DNA of 64,000 bases, taken from NCBI RefSeq assembly GCF_003334855.1, contig NZ_QOWE01000017.1:124001-188000 (forward strand), in the 5' to 3' direction. The position numbers were made by a program, and so were the translations under genes. Within the stretch, counting starts at the first letter, position 1. Each line of letters opens with the position of its first letter. Under the pieces are notes generated by a model. That model saw nothing but the letters and a program-made list of their open reading frames with translations, did not search any database and was not told the origin of the DNA. Shown here in pieces: positions 26,624-36,108 of this stretch. The DNA is from Larkinella punicea (GTDB lineage Bacteria > Bacteroidota > Bacteroidia > Cytophagales > Spirosomataceae).

Positions 26624-29287
26624 ATGACTAAAATTTACCCGATTGGTCTGATACTGACATTTTTGCTGCTGGGATGGGCTCGGTTGCCGACCTTTGCGCA
26701 AGCCAACTGCGACGAAGCGGCTGTGATCCCGGAAGCCGAAAAGCGGTATGCGACCGGTAATTTCGATGAGGTGTTTGCGCTCCTGAATCCCTGCGTCGAG
26801 AAGGGGTTCAGCGAATACGCCCGTGTGCAGGCCTACAAGATTCTGTCGATGACTTACCTGGCCATCGACTCTTTGCCGCAAAGTGCGCGGTCGATCAGTC
26901 AGCTTCTCACGCTCAATCCGAAGTTCGAACCCGATTTTTCGGCCTCTCCGCGCTACAAAACGCTTTTTCAGCAGGTGCGGGAATCGAAAGAACAGATTTT
27001 ACAGGTAACGTCGGTTTCCAAAAAAGCAGAAAATCTGTTGTATGTACCGGCTACGGTGGCGGTGTTGAACAGCAAGGATTTTGCGCAGCGGGGTTATAAA
27101 TCGCTGGAGGATATCCTGCACGATCTGCCCGGTTTTGACGTCATTCGGGGAAACGGCATCGGCTCGACCAACTTCTACCAGCGCGGCTATCGCTCCACGT
27201 CCAACGACCGGACGCTGATTCTGATCGATGGGGTGGAGGAGAATGACCTGGTTTCGAACACGGTTTTGATCGCTCCGCAATATCCCCTGTCGGACATCGA
27301 ACGGGTGGAGGTCATCTACGGCCCGGCTTCGACATTGTATGGGGCCAATGCTTTCATGGGCGTCATCAACATCATTACCAAAAACTTCCGGAACCTGCCG
27401 GGGCCTGCCAAACAGGTGGCTTTCAACGGTCACGCCCGGTCGGGAGCGCTGGGTCGGAATCAGGTCGATGGCGTGTTGACGGCCAAAAACGCAGACGTCG
27501 CCCTGTCGGTAACGGGCCGCGTTTACCAATCCGGCGAACGCGATTTGTCAGACTATCCGGAATGGAATTTCGACGCCCGGACGGCGGGGGACTACACCGG
27601 ACAACTCGACCAGCTTGGCACCGACGCCAGCGGTAATTACCGGGCGCAGCAGTACCTCCAGCGAACGAACCTGACGAAACTCTATCCAAACAGTACCTCA
27701 TACAAAGTCGATTACGCCCCGGATGGCAAGGCTACGGCTTTGCGACTCACACCCGAAGGGGCTCAACGAGCCGCCCGATTGGATAATAATCTGTTTGGCA
27801 ACACGCTGAACGGCAATGCAGTGGGATTCAGCAACACCAAACGCGACTGGTTTTTTCGGGGAAAACTGGAGTTCAAAGACCTGACCATTTCGTTTCTGAA
27901 CTGGAAAACCGACGAAGGCGGAACGCCCTGGTATACCAACAAATCCACGATTTCAACGGAGAAAAACCCGCGTTGGGTAACGCAGGACCGGGCGTTTTCG
28001 ATTACCTACAACAAGGCGTTCACCGATAAATTTCAGATCATGAACATCTCGTCGTATCTCCTGCACGAGATCAAGGGCAGCACGAACCTGGTGAGCTACA
28101 ACGGTTATTACAACGGTCGGCTCGGTTTTCTGGAACTGGAAAAAGACTCGATTCCGAAGGCAACAGCCACTTACCAATACCGCATTTCGACCCAGTTTCG
28201 GAACGAACTCCGGTTGTTCTGGAGTCCTTTATTCAACCTCGACGTCAGTGGTGGCATAGAATTGCGAAGCGGGTTGATTCAGGGGAATTACATCACCTCG
28301 ACGCTGGCGTTTGCCGACGAAACCGGTTCGGTCGCCAACGCGTCCGGGCTGGCGGGGGGGAACAACTTCAAAGCGAATGACATCGGGGTGTATTCACAGG
28401 TCACCTTCCGCCCGCTCAAAGACCTGAAACTGGTGGGCGGTTTGCGGGTCGATAACAACCGGATTCGGAGCAACGGGGGCTACGGCACCGTGGCGACGCC
28501 CCGGCTGGCGGCTATTTATAACCGGGGCAAAGTGATTTTCAAGGCCATTTACGCCGAAGCCTTCAAGGATGCGTCATTTTTGCAGAAATACGGCACCACG
28601 GCCACCCGGCGGTTGCCGAACCCGACGCTGCTGCCCGAACGGGTGAACAACCTGGAAATGAGTGCCTACCTCCAGGCCACGAAGCAACTGTCGTTCAATG
28701 TGGTCGGTTATTATGCCAACTACAGCAATGCCGTCGGAACCGCCCAGGTGATGCAGGAAAATGGCAGCATGACGCAGCAGTTTCAGGGCATCGGCCGACG
28801 CCGGATCTGGGGATTGCAGGGCGAAGGCAGCTACCGGTCAACCCGGCTGAACATCTGGTGGAACTTTACGTACACGAACCCATATGACGAAGACGCCAAG
28901 CTGCGCATCAGCGACATCGCCGACTTCATGACCAACGCCGGTGCCGATTACCAGTTGACGCCCCGGCTGAGTTTCTACCTGGCGGGCAACTACGTCAGTG
29001 CGCGAAAAACCGGTGCGGGAACGGCGGGCAGCAACAACCCATCCCGGCGTTTCGACCCGTTTCTGGTACTCAAATCGAATCTTACCTACCACAATTTGCT
29101 GAATGGCTTGTCGCTGCAACTGTCGGTGAACAACCTGCTCAACAAGGAATATTTTGTTCCGGGAATCCGGGAAGCCGATAATTTTACGTACGCTTCCCGT
29201 TTCCTGATGGATCGCCGGATTCTGTCGCTGGCGGTTTTTTACACCCTTAAACCCAAGGAGTCGGGCCCTGTGACATGGAATCAATGA
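26624..29287 (+). CDS. TonB-dependent receptor with TPR-like N-terminal extension
   Basis: This 887-residue protein has a signal peptide (cleavage near LPTFAQ), then a helical TPR-like region (about 25-125; EAEKRYATGNFDEVFALLNPC, ILSMTYLAIDSLPQSARS). A TonB plug follows (about 140-255; NFYQRGYRSTSNDRTLILIDG, VEVIYGPASTLYGANAFMG) and then a beta-barrel ending KEYFVPGIREADN...LSLAVFYTLK. The plug and barrel are of the classical siderophore/cobalamin type rather than SusC, and there is no SusD partner. The TPR-like extension is unusual and could contact a periplasmic partner such as the propellers encoded on either side. It overlaps the GNAT gene by 4 nt (ATGA) if that gene starts at 29284. Confidence 0.92.
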   Translation: MTKIYPIGLILTFLLLGWARLPTFAQANCDEAAVIPEAEKRYATGNFDEVFALLNPCVEKGFSEYARVQAYKILSMTYLAIDSLPQSARSISQLLTLNPKFEPDFSASPRYKTLFQQVRESKEQILQVTSVSKKAENLLYVPATVAVLNSKDFAQRGYKSLEDILHDLPGFDVIRGNGIGSTNFYQRGYRSTSNDRTLILIDGVEENDLVSNTVLIAPQYPLSDIERVEVIYGPASTLYGANAFMGVINIITKNFRNLPGPAKQVAFNGHARSGALGRNQVDGVLTAKNADVALSVTGRVYQSGERDLSDYPEWNFDARTAGDYTGQLDQLGTDASGNYRAQQYLQRTNLTKLYPNSTSYKVDYAPDGKATALRLTPEGAQRAARLDNNLFGNTLNGNAVGFSNTKRDWFFRGKLEFKDLTISFLNWKTDEGGTPWYTNKSTISTEKNPRWVTQDRAFSITYNKAFTDKFQIMNISSYLLHEIKGSTNLVSYNGYYNGRLGFLELEKDSIPKATATYQYRISTQFRNELRLFWSPLFNLDVSGGIELRSGLIQGNYITSTLAFADETGSVANASGLAGGNNFKANDIGVYSQVTFRPLKDLKLVGGLRVDNNRIRSNGGYGTVATPRLAAIYNRGKVIFKAIYAEAFKDASFLQKYGTTATRRLPNPTLLPERVNNLEMSAYLQATKQLSFNVVGYYANYSNAVGTAQVMQENGSMTQQFQGIGRRRIWGLQGEGSYRSTRLNIWWNFTYTNPYDEDAKLRISDIADFMTNAGADYQLTPRLSFYLAGNYVSARKTGAGTAGSNNPSRRFDPFLVLKSNLTYHNLLNGLSLQLSVNNLLNKEYFVPGIREADNFTYASRFLMDRRILSLAVFYTLKPKESGPVTWNQ

Positions 29288-29856
29288 TTGCTGAAGAGTA
29301 CTGTCTGGAAAAGGTAACGTATCCGGATCGGATGGACGAAATTGGTGTGCTTCGCGTGCGGGCCTGGATCAACGAGCCGGGTGCCAATCCCCTTTTCTTT
29401 TCCAATCGAACCTGGATCGAGCCCCTCGACCAGACGGCTTACCACTGGGTCATTACCCGGAACGGTGTCATTGTGGCGGCTGCCCGGATGAACATTCACG
29501 AAACCATCGAAACCGCTCCGTATTCGTTTCTGCTGCCCAAAAACGAAAGCCGGTTTCGGTTTGAAAATCAGACCATTGCGTCGTTCAGCCGGATGGTGAT
29601 CGATCCGCTGTTTCGCGGAAACGGGTTTGCCGAACAACTGGACCGGGCGCGTATCCGGATGGCCGAAAAGAAAAATGTCGATGTGATTGTGGCTTCGACG
29701 CAGCTCAACTTTCGGATCAGAGCCTTGACGAAGCTGGGTTTTTCGACGGTTTGCGAACTGCGGAACGCCCCCGAACGACCAGACTGGCCCCTGTATTTTA
29801 TGCAATACGACCTTAAAAAACAATTCGCGGATGTTCCGGCGGGACTCAGTCTATAG
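29284..29856 (+). CDS. GNAT-fold acyltransferase
   Basis: The start at 29284 gives an ATGA overlap with the receptor gene; ATG 29275 is an alternative adding three residues. The 190-residue protein has a GNAT core: beta strands around HWVITRNGVIVAAARM, then SFSRMVIDPLFRGNGFAEQL, where RGNGFA is the acyl-CoA pyrophosphate-binding loop, and IRALTKLGFSTV near the end. Substrate is not evident. The N-terminal half (VLRVRAWINEPGANP) is not standard for ribosomal-protein acetylases. It overlaps the next gene by 26 nt, so translation is coupled and the acyltransferase probably serves the operon's common function. Confidence 0.85.
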   Translation: MIAEEYCLEKVTYPDRMDEIGVLRVRAWINEPGANPLFFSNRTWIEPLDQTAYHWVITRNGVIVAAARMNIHETIETAPYSFLLPKNESRFRFENQTIASFSRMVIDPLFRGNGFAEQLDRARIRMAEKKNVDVIVASTQLNFRIRALTKLGFSTVCELRNAPERPDWPLYFMQYDLKKQFADVPAGLSL

Positions 29857-32389
29857 ATTTCTCAACCTCCAGTCGGGCGAAGGCAAAACCGTGTTGCTGT
29901 TCGTCATTTACTCCCTGCTGATGGGAGGAGCGGTCGCCCTGTTTTTCGCCAGTACCACCTCCCTTTTTCTGGTCAATTTCAACCGTACCCAATTGCCGCT
30001 GGCCTTCATTGCCAGTGGATCGCTGGTCTATGTCCTCGGCCTGGGCGTGCGCTACCTCCGCCGAAAAGCGTCTTTCCTGCGCGTCAACGGCTATTTGCTG
30101 GCGTTCATGCTCCTGTCAGTCGCCGGTTTGCTGGTGGCCTCCAGTAGCCTGAATAACAAATGGGTTTATTTTGTGCTCTACCTCTGGAACCGCGTTTTTG
30201 TCTTCATCCACGGCATCACGTTCTGGGCCACCGCCGGGCGGGTTTTTAATTTTGGCCAAAGCAAACGACTGCTCAGTTTCATCACGACGGGTGACGTCAT
30301 TGCGTCGATCCTGAGTTATTTATCGGTACCGCTTCTGCTGACTTTCGTTTCAACCGACGATTTGCTGGTGCTGGCCCTGGTGTTGCTGGTGCTCTGCGCC
30401 TTGCTGATGACCTACATCTACAAACGATTCCAGCCCAAGCTGACCACGGTCCCAGCTTCACCCGTGGTCGCCAACCAGCCGGTTGAAAACGGTGCGATGG
30501 CGAGCAAATCGTATGAGTCGATGCTGGCAATCATTGCGTTGCTCACGGTTTTTGGCCTGATTTACGTCGAATTCATGTTCACGATTCTGTCGAAAGAGAT
30601 TTTCCCCAACAAGGAACTGCTCGCCGGTTTTCTGGGTATGTTTTTTGGAATCTGTGCCGTGATTGAATTGATTATCAAGTCGTTTCTTTATAACCGCCTG
30701 ATCAGCACCTATTCCATTCGGGCCGGTATTGTGATCTTGCCCATCGCTTTGCTCATCAGTTATACGGTAGGGGCGGTTTATGGCACCGTGTACGGAACGA
30801 CCTCCTTGTTTTTTGCGCTGATTGCTCTGAGCCGCTTTTTTCTGAGTTCAGTACGGAGGTCGATCAGCGAACCGGCTTTTCAGGTGCTGTTTCAACCCAT
30901 TCCGTCAGCCGAACGGACGCTGATCCAAAGCCGCATCGAGGGTGGCCCGAAGGCCTTGGGAAGTATTCTGCCGGGCGTTTTGTTACTGATTCTGACCAGT
31001 TTCAGCGCCATAACGCTCGTTCATTTGAGCTATCTGTTTCTGGTAATTCTTGTTTTCTGGGCGGTGGTTTCCTTTCGGATTCAATCCGAATACCGCACTA
31101 CCCTGAATGCCGCCGTGATCCGGTCGGCAACGCTGGCGTATAAAAATACCATCGATCACACAACGATTCGGCCCAAAGCTGAACGTTCGCTCAGCTCGGC
31201 CCAGGCTTTCTCCAGCATGGTGCGGCTGGCCGAATCGGATAATCCCGACGACCGGGCACTGGCGGCTACGGAGTTGGGCTATTCGGGGCGGTATTATGCC
31301 TATACGCACTTACAGACACTGTTGTACGACGAAAATCCGACTGTTCGGAAGGCGGCTTTGCTGGCTTCGGGGGCGTTGCGGAAACCGGAATTATGGCCCC
31401 GTCTCTTCGAACACCTGCTCGATGAATCCTATCGCGATACGGCCACCTCCGCGATTTTATCGGTTGGCGATGCCGTTATTCTGTCGCTGGCCCGGTTTTT
31501 CAGTCAGGCCAATTTGTCCGGAAAACAACAGGCACACATCGTCGGGATGATCAACGAAATGGGGGGCGACGCGGCTTTGCGGTTTTTGCGGGCGCGGATC
31601 AACCACCCCGTTCAGATCGTGCGCGACAAAGTGTTTGAAGGACTGAATCACCTGAACCACCGCGCCACCGTCCTGGAACGGCCCCATGTACTGCTGCAAC
31701 TTGACGAGCAGGTGGGCTTGCTGGTCTGGTTAACGGCAGCCCGGCTTGATCTGGACTCGTATCCCCGGAATGCGCCGATCATCAATGCGTTGCGGGACGA
31801 AAAAAACCGGATCGTTCCCAACGTTTTCAACCTGCTGGCCACGCTCTACGGCGACAACCGGTTCGATCTGATCAGCCAGTTGATCACCCAAAAAAACGAC
31901 GAAATCAAAGGTTATTTGATTGAATTGCTCAGTACGGCTTTGCCCGAAGAGGTGAAAGGCAGCGTGTTGCCGCTTTTTTCGGACATTTCGTTCGCCGAGC
32001 GACTGCGGAGAAGCGCGGTCAATCACCCGCAGCAACAGTTGTCGGTGGAAGCCCGACTGCACGACATTATCAACAAGGATTTCAACAAGATTACGCCGGA
32101 ACTCAAAGCCGTTGCCATTCGCGAACTGTTGGTTTGGCACGAAACCGATCCGACCACCATTCTGGTCGCCAACGTCTCGTCACCGGAGGAGCGGATCGCC
32201 GAGACGGCGTTCTTTGTCCTGAAAGAACTGAATCCGACCCGGTTTGGGGAGTTGTATCGGATGTTGCAGCTACAGCCCGATTCAGAACGATGCCGTCTTG
32301 CCAGTCGGGTAGCCGGTTTTCAATCGGAAGCCGAGCTGTTAATAAGCCGGAACGAAGCCGTTGCGGTGGAGGAAGTGAGTGTACATTAA
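29831..32389 (+). CDS. Nucleotide-transporter-like polytopic membrane protein with C-terminal HEAT repeats
   Basis: The first ~420 residues of this 852-residue protein contain about 10-12 hydrophobic helices arranged as in ATP/ADP translocase-like (NTT) or MFS carriers; FWATAGRVFNFGQSKRLLSFITTGD resembles the NTT segment in which a 'RQAKRLF' loop precedes a Gly-rich helix. Residues about 440-840 are soluble helical repeats of HEAT type (DDRALAATELGYSGRYYAYTHL, NPTVRKAALLASGALRKPEL). Such fusions are found in bacteria but their substrate is not established. The start ATG 29831 lies inside the end of the GNAT gene. No charged-residue signature for nucleotide exchange can be confirmed by eye. 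Confidence 0.8.
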   Translation: MFRRDSVYRFLNLQSGEGKTVLLFVIYSLLMGGAVALFFASTTSLFLVNFNRTQLPLAFIASGSLVYVLGLGVRYLRRKASFLRVNGYLLAFMLLSVAGLLVASSSLNNKWVYFVLYLWNRVFVFIHGITFWATAGRVFNFGQSKRLLSFITTGDVIASILSYLSVPLLLTFVSTDDLLVLALVLLVLCALLMTYIYKRFQPKLTTVPASPVVANQPVENGAMASKSYESMLAIIALLTVFGLIYVEFMFTILSKEIFPNKELLAGFLGMFFGICAVIELIIKSFLYNRLISTYSIRAGIVILPIALLISYTVGAVYGTVYGTTSLFFALIALSRFFLSSVRRSISEPAFQVLFQPIPSAERTLIQSRIEGGPKALGSILPGVLLLILTSFSAITLVHLSYLFLVILVFWAVVSFRIQSEYRTTLNAAVIRSATLAYKNTIDHTTIRPKAERSLSSAQAFSSMVRLAESDNPDDRALAATELGYSGRYYAYTHLQTLLYDENPTVRKAALLASGALRKPELWPRLFEHLLDESYRDTATSAILSVGDAVILSLARFFSQANLSGKQQAHIVGMINEMGGDAALRFLRARINHPVQIVRDKVFEGLNHLNHRATVLERPHVLLQLDEQVGLLVWLTAARLDLDSYPRNAPIINALRDEKNRIVPNVFNLLATLYGDNRFDLISQLITQKNDEIKGYLIELLSTALPEEVKGSVLPLFSDISFAERLRRSAVNHPQQQLSVEARLHDIINKDFNKITPELKAVAIRELLVWHETDPTTILVANVSSPEERIAETAFFVLKELNPTRFGELYRMLQLQPDSERCRLASRVAGFQSEAELLISRNEAVAVEEVSVH

Positions 32390-32410
32390 TGGTGTCAATA
32401 GCTGGAAACG

Positions 32411-35400
32411 ATGAGTCGGTTTGGATCATGCCTTTGCTGGATTGCCCTGTTCATGCTGGTAAACGCCGTGATGGCGGTTGGACAGTCTGGCGGGGCGGAT
32501 GAAGGCGTGCCGCCGACGCGGATTTATTTGCCCGACCAATACAACGCGAACGGGCAAAATTTTGCCATAACACAGGACCAGCGGGGCGTCATTTACGTCG
32601 GTAATTTCGCCGGGGTGCTCGAATACGACGGATTGAACTGGCGGACGATCCCGACCACCAACATCACGAAAGTGTCGGCGTTGCTGCGGGCCAAAAACGG
32701 CACCATTTACGTGGGAGCCAATGGTGAATTTGGCGTTCTGAAAGCCGACAGCACCGGAACGCTCGGGTTTGTCAGCCTGAGTCAGCGGGTCAAAAGCCGG
32801 TTTGCCGAGGTTCTGTCGGTGCTCGAAATGCCGGATGGAATCTACTTCATTACCCAAAACCGGGTGTTTCGCTGGAACGGAAAAACCGTCAACGAATGGG
32901 CGGTGGAGCAGGCGGTTCTGTCGGCGTTTGAGGTCAATCAATCGCTCTATCTGTTTCGGAAACAAAGCGGTTTAAGCGTGTTTCGGAACGGTTCGATCAC
33001 CCCGGTCAGCCAGAGCGGGAACGTGCCGCTGCTGTTTGACTTGCTTGATATCTTGCCCTTGAGTAATGATAAGTCGCTGATAATCACCAGTAACCAGGGA
33101 TTGTTTCAGTTGTCTAACAACACCATCGACGTTTTCAGCAGCCCAGTCAACGCCTTTCTTTCGGCCCATCAGGCCACCAGTGGCGTGGTGTTGAGTGATC
33201 GCAGTCTGGCCATCAGCACCTTGCGGGGTGGCATCTTGATTCTTGATCTCAATGGACAACTCAAACAGGCCATTCGAGGCATCGAGGGGCTGACCGATCA
33301 GCTTGTCAATGCGATGTTTACCGACCGCGAGGGGAATGTCTGGCTGGCGCTCAACAACGGCTTGGCGCAGATGGAGGTGCCTTCGCAACTGACCCTGTTC
33401 GGCACGTCGTCGCGGCTGACGGGCGAAATCATGGACATCCGTCGGGTGGGCGGCACGGTTTATCTGGCTGCGGTAAACGGCCTTTTTCAACTGACCAATT
33501 CGGTCGTTCGCCCGGTGCCGGGTTTGAACATGAGCTGTTTTTCGCTGGCCGAAGCCGCCGGTTCGCTTTTTGTCGCCACCAGCAAAGGCGTTTATCAACT
33601 GACCGGTAACCAAAAACAAGTCCTGACGCAATCGTACGCACTCAGTCTGTCGGCCTCCGCCAAAGACCCGTCGCGTCTGTATGTCGGAACGGAAAACGGT
33701 GTGGGCATGCTGACGGTTTTCCGTGGCAAACCGGCGTCTTACCGCCCCATTCCCGGTTTTTCCGAGCGCGTGGTGGGGATTCACGAAGACCAGACCGGTA
33801 CGGTTTGGCTCGAAACGCTGACGGCGGGTTTACACCGGCTGGTCGCTACGGCAAACGGGGTTCAGGTGGTGGAAAGCCAGCAGGGGTTGTCTACGTTGTT
33901 TTACAACCGTGTTGCCGTTACGACCCAGGGCGTGCTGGTTTTCAACGAAAAAGGTATTTTTCGGTACAATGCGCAGCAAAACCGGTTTGCTGCTTACAAC
34001 CCGTTTGGTACGGACAAACCGGGGACGGCGTATTGGAAAAATAACCTGATGGAAGACCGGAGCGGGAACATCTGGACGGTGGAAGGCGACAAAAAACGCG
34101 TGACGCTGTATCAAAAGCAGGGCAACGGTTTCAAGGAATTTACGACGCCGTTTCTGCCGATTTCCACCTCGCCGGTCAACGTCATTTACCTGGATCAGCA
34201 GGGGCTGGTGTGGTTTGGCGGGCGCGATGGCGTGATTCGGTACAATGCCGGCATTGCCAGAAAATACGCGTTGCCGTACCAGGCTCTGATTCGGAAAGTC
34301 CAGACGCTGGACGAGAAAAACCGGTTCAGCGATGTAAGTTTCGAGTATTCCGCGGCCAGTTTTCCGATTGCGAAAGGGCTGAATTTTCAATACCGGCTCG
34401 AAAATTACGACAAAGCGTGGTCGGACTGGACACCCGAAAGCAAGAAAGAATATACCAACCTGCCGCCGGGCAACTACGTGTTTCGGGTGCGCGCCCGGAA
34501 TATTTACGAAACCCCGAGTCGGGAAGCGACCTATTCCTTCCGGGTTTTTCCGCCCTGGTATGGTCGTTGGTGGGTGATCACGCTGTTTGTTCTGGCTGCC
34601 GGTTTGCTCATTTACCTCCTGGTGCGGTGGCGGCTGAAGGTGTTGATGCGAGAAAAGCAGGCGCTGGAAACGCTGATTCAGGAGCGAACCGAAGAGGTGG
34701 TCAGCCAGAAATCGGAATTGGAAAAGCAGTCGGAGGAACTGGCGATCAAGAACGATCAACTCGAAAAAATTGACCTCATTGTGCAGTCGATCAACGCCGA
34801 AATCGACTTTGCCAACCTCTTCCAGACCATTCTGACGAAGTTTTCGGTGATTCGGAACATGACGAGTGCGAGCTTTCTGGTGTATGACAAACCGACGAAT
34901 TCGTACCATTTCAAGGCGTTGCGGAGCAATCTGGAGTTGGCGCACGTTGCGTCGGTTGGGCTTACGCGCGAACAGGCCGAAAACCGTTACCTGTCGCAAA
35001 CCGTCGAGATATTCGAAGACATTTACCTGAAAAATGACGTTTACTACGAACCGTTGAACAGTCCGATCGATGATCTGGATACGCCCAAGTCGTTGATTAC
35101 CATTGTGATCGAAAATAAAGGCCACATCGAAGGGTTTATTACGCTCGAAAACACCACCCGGTCGGGTGCGTTCGACCAGCGCGACATCAACATGATCGGG
35201 AATCTGCGGGAACACCTGATTGCGGCTTTCATCAAAACCCGGCTGCTGGAAAACCTCGAAAATACCCTGCACGACCTCCGAAACACGCAGCACGAACTGA
35301 TCCGTCAGGAGCGGCTGGCGTCGGTTGGGCAGTTGACCAAAGGCATCGTGGATCGGATTTTGAACCCGCTCAATTACGTCAGCAATTTCTCCCAGTTGTC

Positions 35401-36082
35401 GGAAGAAATCATCCACGAATTTACCGACCGGCTTAAAAAGGAGCAGGACGTGCTCAGCGCCGATGTCCGGGACGACATCATGGATGATCTGGACGTGCTG
35501 AAGATGAATCTGGCTAAAATTCAGGAACATAGCGCCAGCACGACCCGGATTCTGAAAGACATGCAGGTGCTGCTGCGGGAAAAATCCCGGGATTTTCAGG
35601 ATACCGATCTCAATCAGTTTGTCGAAACCAAAGCCCGGATTGCTTTGCACGAAATGAAAGGCGATTACCCGGATTTTGCCATCAATCTGGTGCTGAATCT
35701 GGACAAAAAGCCCGTCCGAACCAGCCTGCTACCGAACGAATTCGGGCAGGTGGTCCAGAACATTGTGAGCAATTCGTATTATACCCTGTTCGAAAAGAGC
35801 AAGCTGACCAAAGACTTCATGCCCGAAGTACGGATTGTTACCAGTCGGGTAGATGATCAGGTTATTTTACGCATCCGCGACAACGGCAAAGGCATTCCGC
35901 AGCGGGAAATTGCCAACCTTTTCAATCCGTTTTTTACCACCAAACCCACCTCCAAAGGCACCGGTCTCGGCCTGTTCATGACCAAAGACATCGTGCAACT
36001 CCACCGGGGAAAAATCGAAATCAGCTCGAAAGAAGGCGAGTACACCGAGATTCAGATGACGCTGCCGGTTTTGGGTGATTAG
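32411..36082 (+). CDS. Propeller-Y_Y_Y-GAF sensor with histidine-kinase-like C-terminus; phosphoacceptor His replaced by Asp
   Basis: This 1223-residue protein has a signal peptide, a double beta-propeller periplasmic sensor (about 35-630), a Y_Y_Y domain (about 640-715), one membrane helix (about 718-742, WWVITLFVLAAGLLIYLLV), a coiled coil, a GAF-like domain (about 795-945) and a kinase-like end. The H-box reads GQLTKGIVDRILNPLNYV: Asp981 and Arg982 stand where kinases have His-Glu. The ATP-binding domain looks intact: N-box around Asn1121 (NIVSNSYYTL), DNGKGIP from Asp1157, FFTTKPTSKGTGLGL. It may therefore bind ATP without conventional autophosphorylation. It starts 21 nt after the HEAT gene and ends the operon; no response regulator is adjacent. 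Confidence 0.93.
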   Translation: MSRFGSCLCWIALFMLVNAVMAVGQSGGADEGVPPTRIYLPDQYNANGQNFAITQDQRGVIYVGNFAGVLEYDGLNWRTIPTTNITKVSALLRAKNGTIYVGANGEFGVLKADSTGTLGFVSLSQRVKSRFAEVLSVLEMPDGIYFITQNRVFRWNGKTVNEWAVEQAVLSAFEVNQSLYLFRKQSGLSVFRNGSITPVSQSGNVPLLFDLLDILPLSNDKSLIITSNQGLFQLSNNTIDVFSSPVNAFLSAHQATSGVVLSDRSLAISTLRGGILILDLNGQLKQAIRGIEGLTDQLVNAMFTDREGNVWLALNNGLAQMEVPSQLTLFGTSSRLTGEIMDIRRVGGTVYLAAVNGLFQLTNSVVRPVPGLNMSCFSLAEAAGSLFVATSKGVYQLTGNQKQVLTQSYALSLSASAKDPSRLYVGTENGVGMLTVFRGKPASYRPIPGFSERVVGIHEDQTGTVWLETLTAGLHRLVATANGVQVVESQQGLSTLFYNRVAVTTQGVLVFNEKGIFRYNAQQNRFAAYNPFGTDKPGTAYWKNNLMEDRSGNIWTVEGDKKRVTLYQKQGNGFKEFTTPFLPISTSPVNVIYLDQQGLVWFGGRDGVIRYNAGIARKYALPYQALIRKVQTLDEKNRFSDVSFEYSAASFPIAKGLNFQYRLENYDKAWSDWTPESKKEYTNLPPGNYVFRVRARNIYETPSREATYSFRVFPPWYGRWWVITLFVLAAGLLIYLLVRWRLKVLMREKQALETLIQERTEEVVSQKSELEKQSEELAIKNDQLEKIDLIVQSINAEIDFANLFQTILTKFSVIRNMTSASFLVYDKPTNSYHFKALRSNLELAHVASVGLTREQAENRYLSQTVEIFEDIYLKNDVYYEPLNSPIDDLDTPKSLITIVIENKGHIEGFITLENTTRSGAFDQRDINMIGNLREHLIAAFIKTRLLENLENTLHDLRNTQHELIRQERLASVGQLTKGIVDRILNPLNYVSNFSQLSEEIIHEFTDRLKKEQDVLSADVRDDIMDDLDVLKMNLAKIQEHSASTTRILKDMQVLLREKSRDFQDTDLNQFVETKARIALHEMKGDYPDFAINLVLNLDKKPVRTSLLPNEFGQVVQNIVSNSYYTLFEKSKLTKDFMPEVRIVTSRVDDQVILRIRDNGKGIPQREIANLFNPFFTTKPTSKGTGLGLFMTKDIVQLHRGKIEISSKEGEYTEIQMTLPVLGD

Positions 36083-36108
36083 TGTATGATGGCGATTTTG
36101 TGGGCTGG

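Noticed and set aside
33830-35650. Minus-strand open frame of 606 codons over the propeller sensor
   Set aside because: Long because of base composition; the plus-strand sensor has coherent domains throughout.
23450-36082. Calling the STAND operon an anti-phage (Avs-type) system
   Set aside because: No nuclease, protease or other effector domain is visible and no other defence gene lies nearby; only a general sensing role is supportable.
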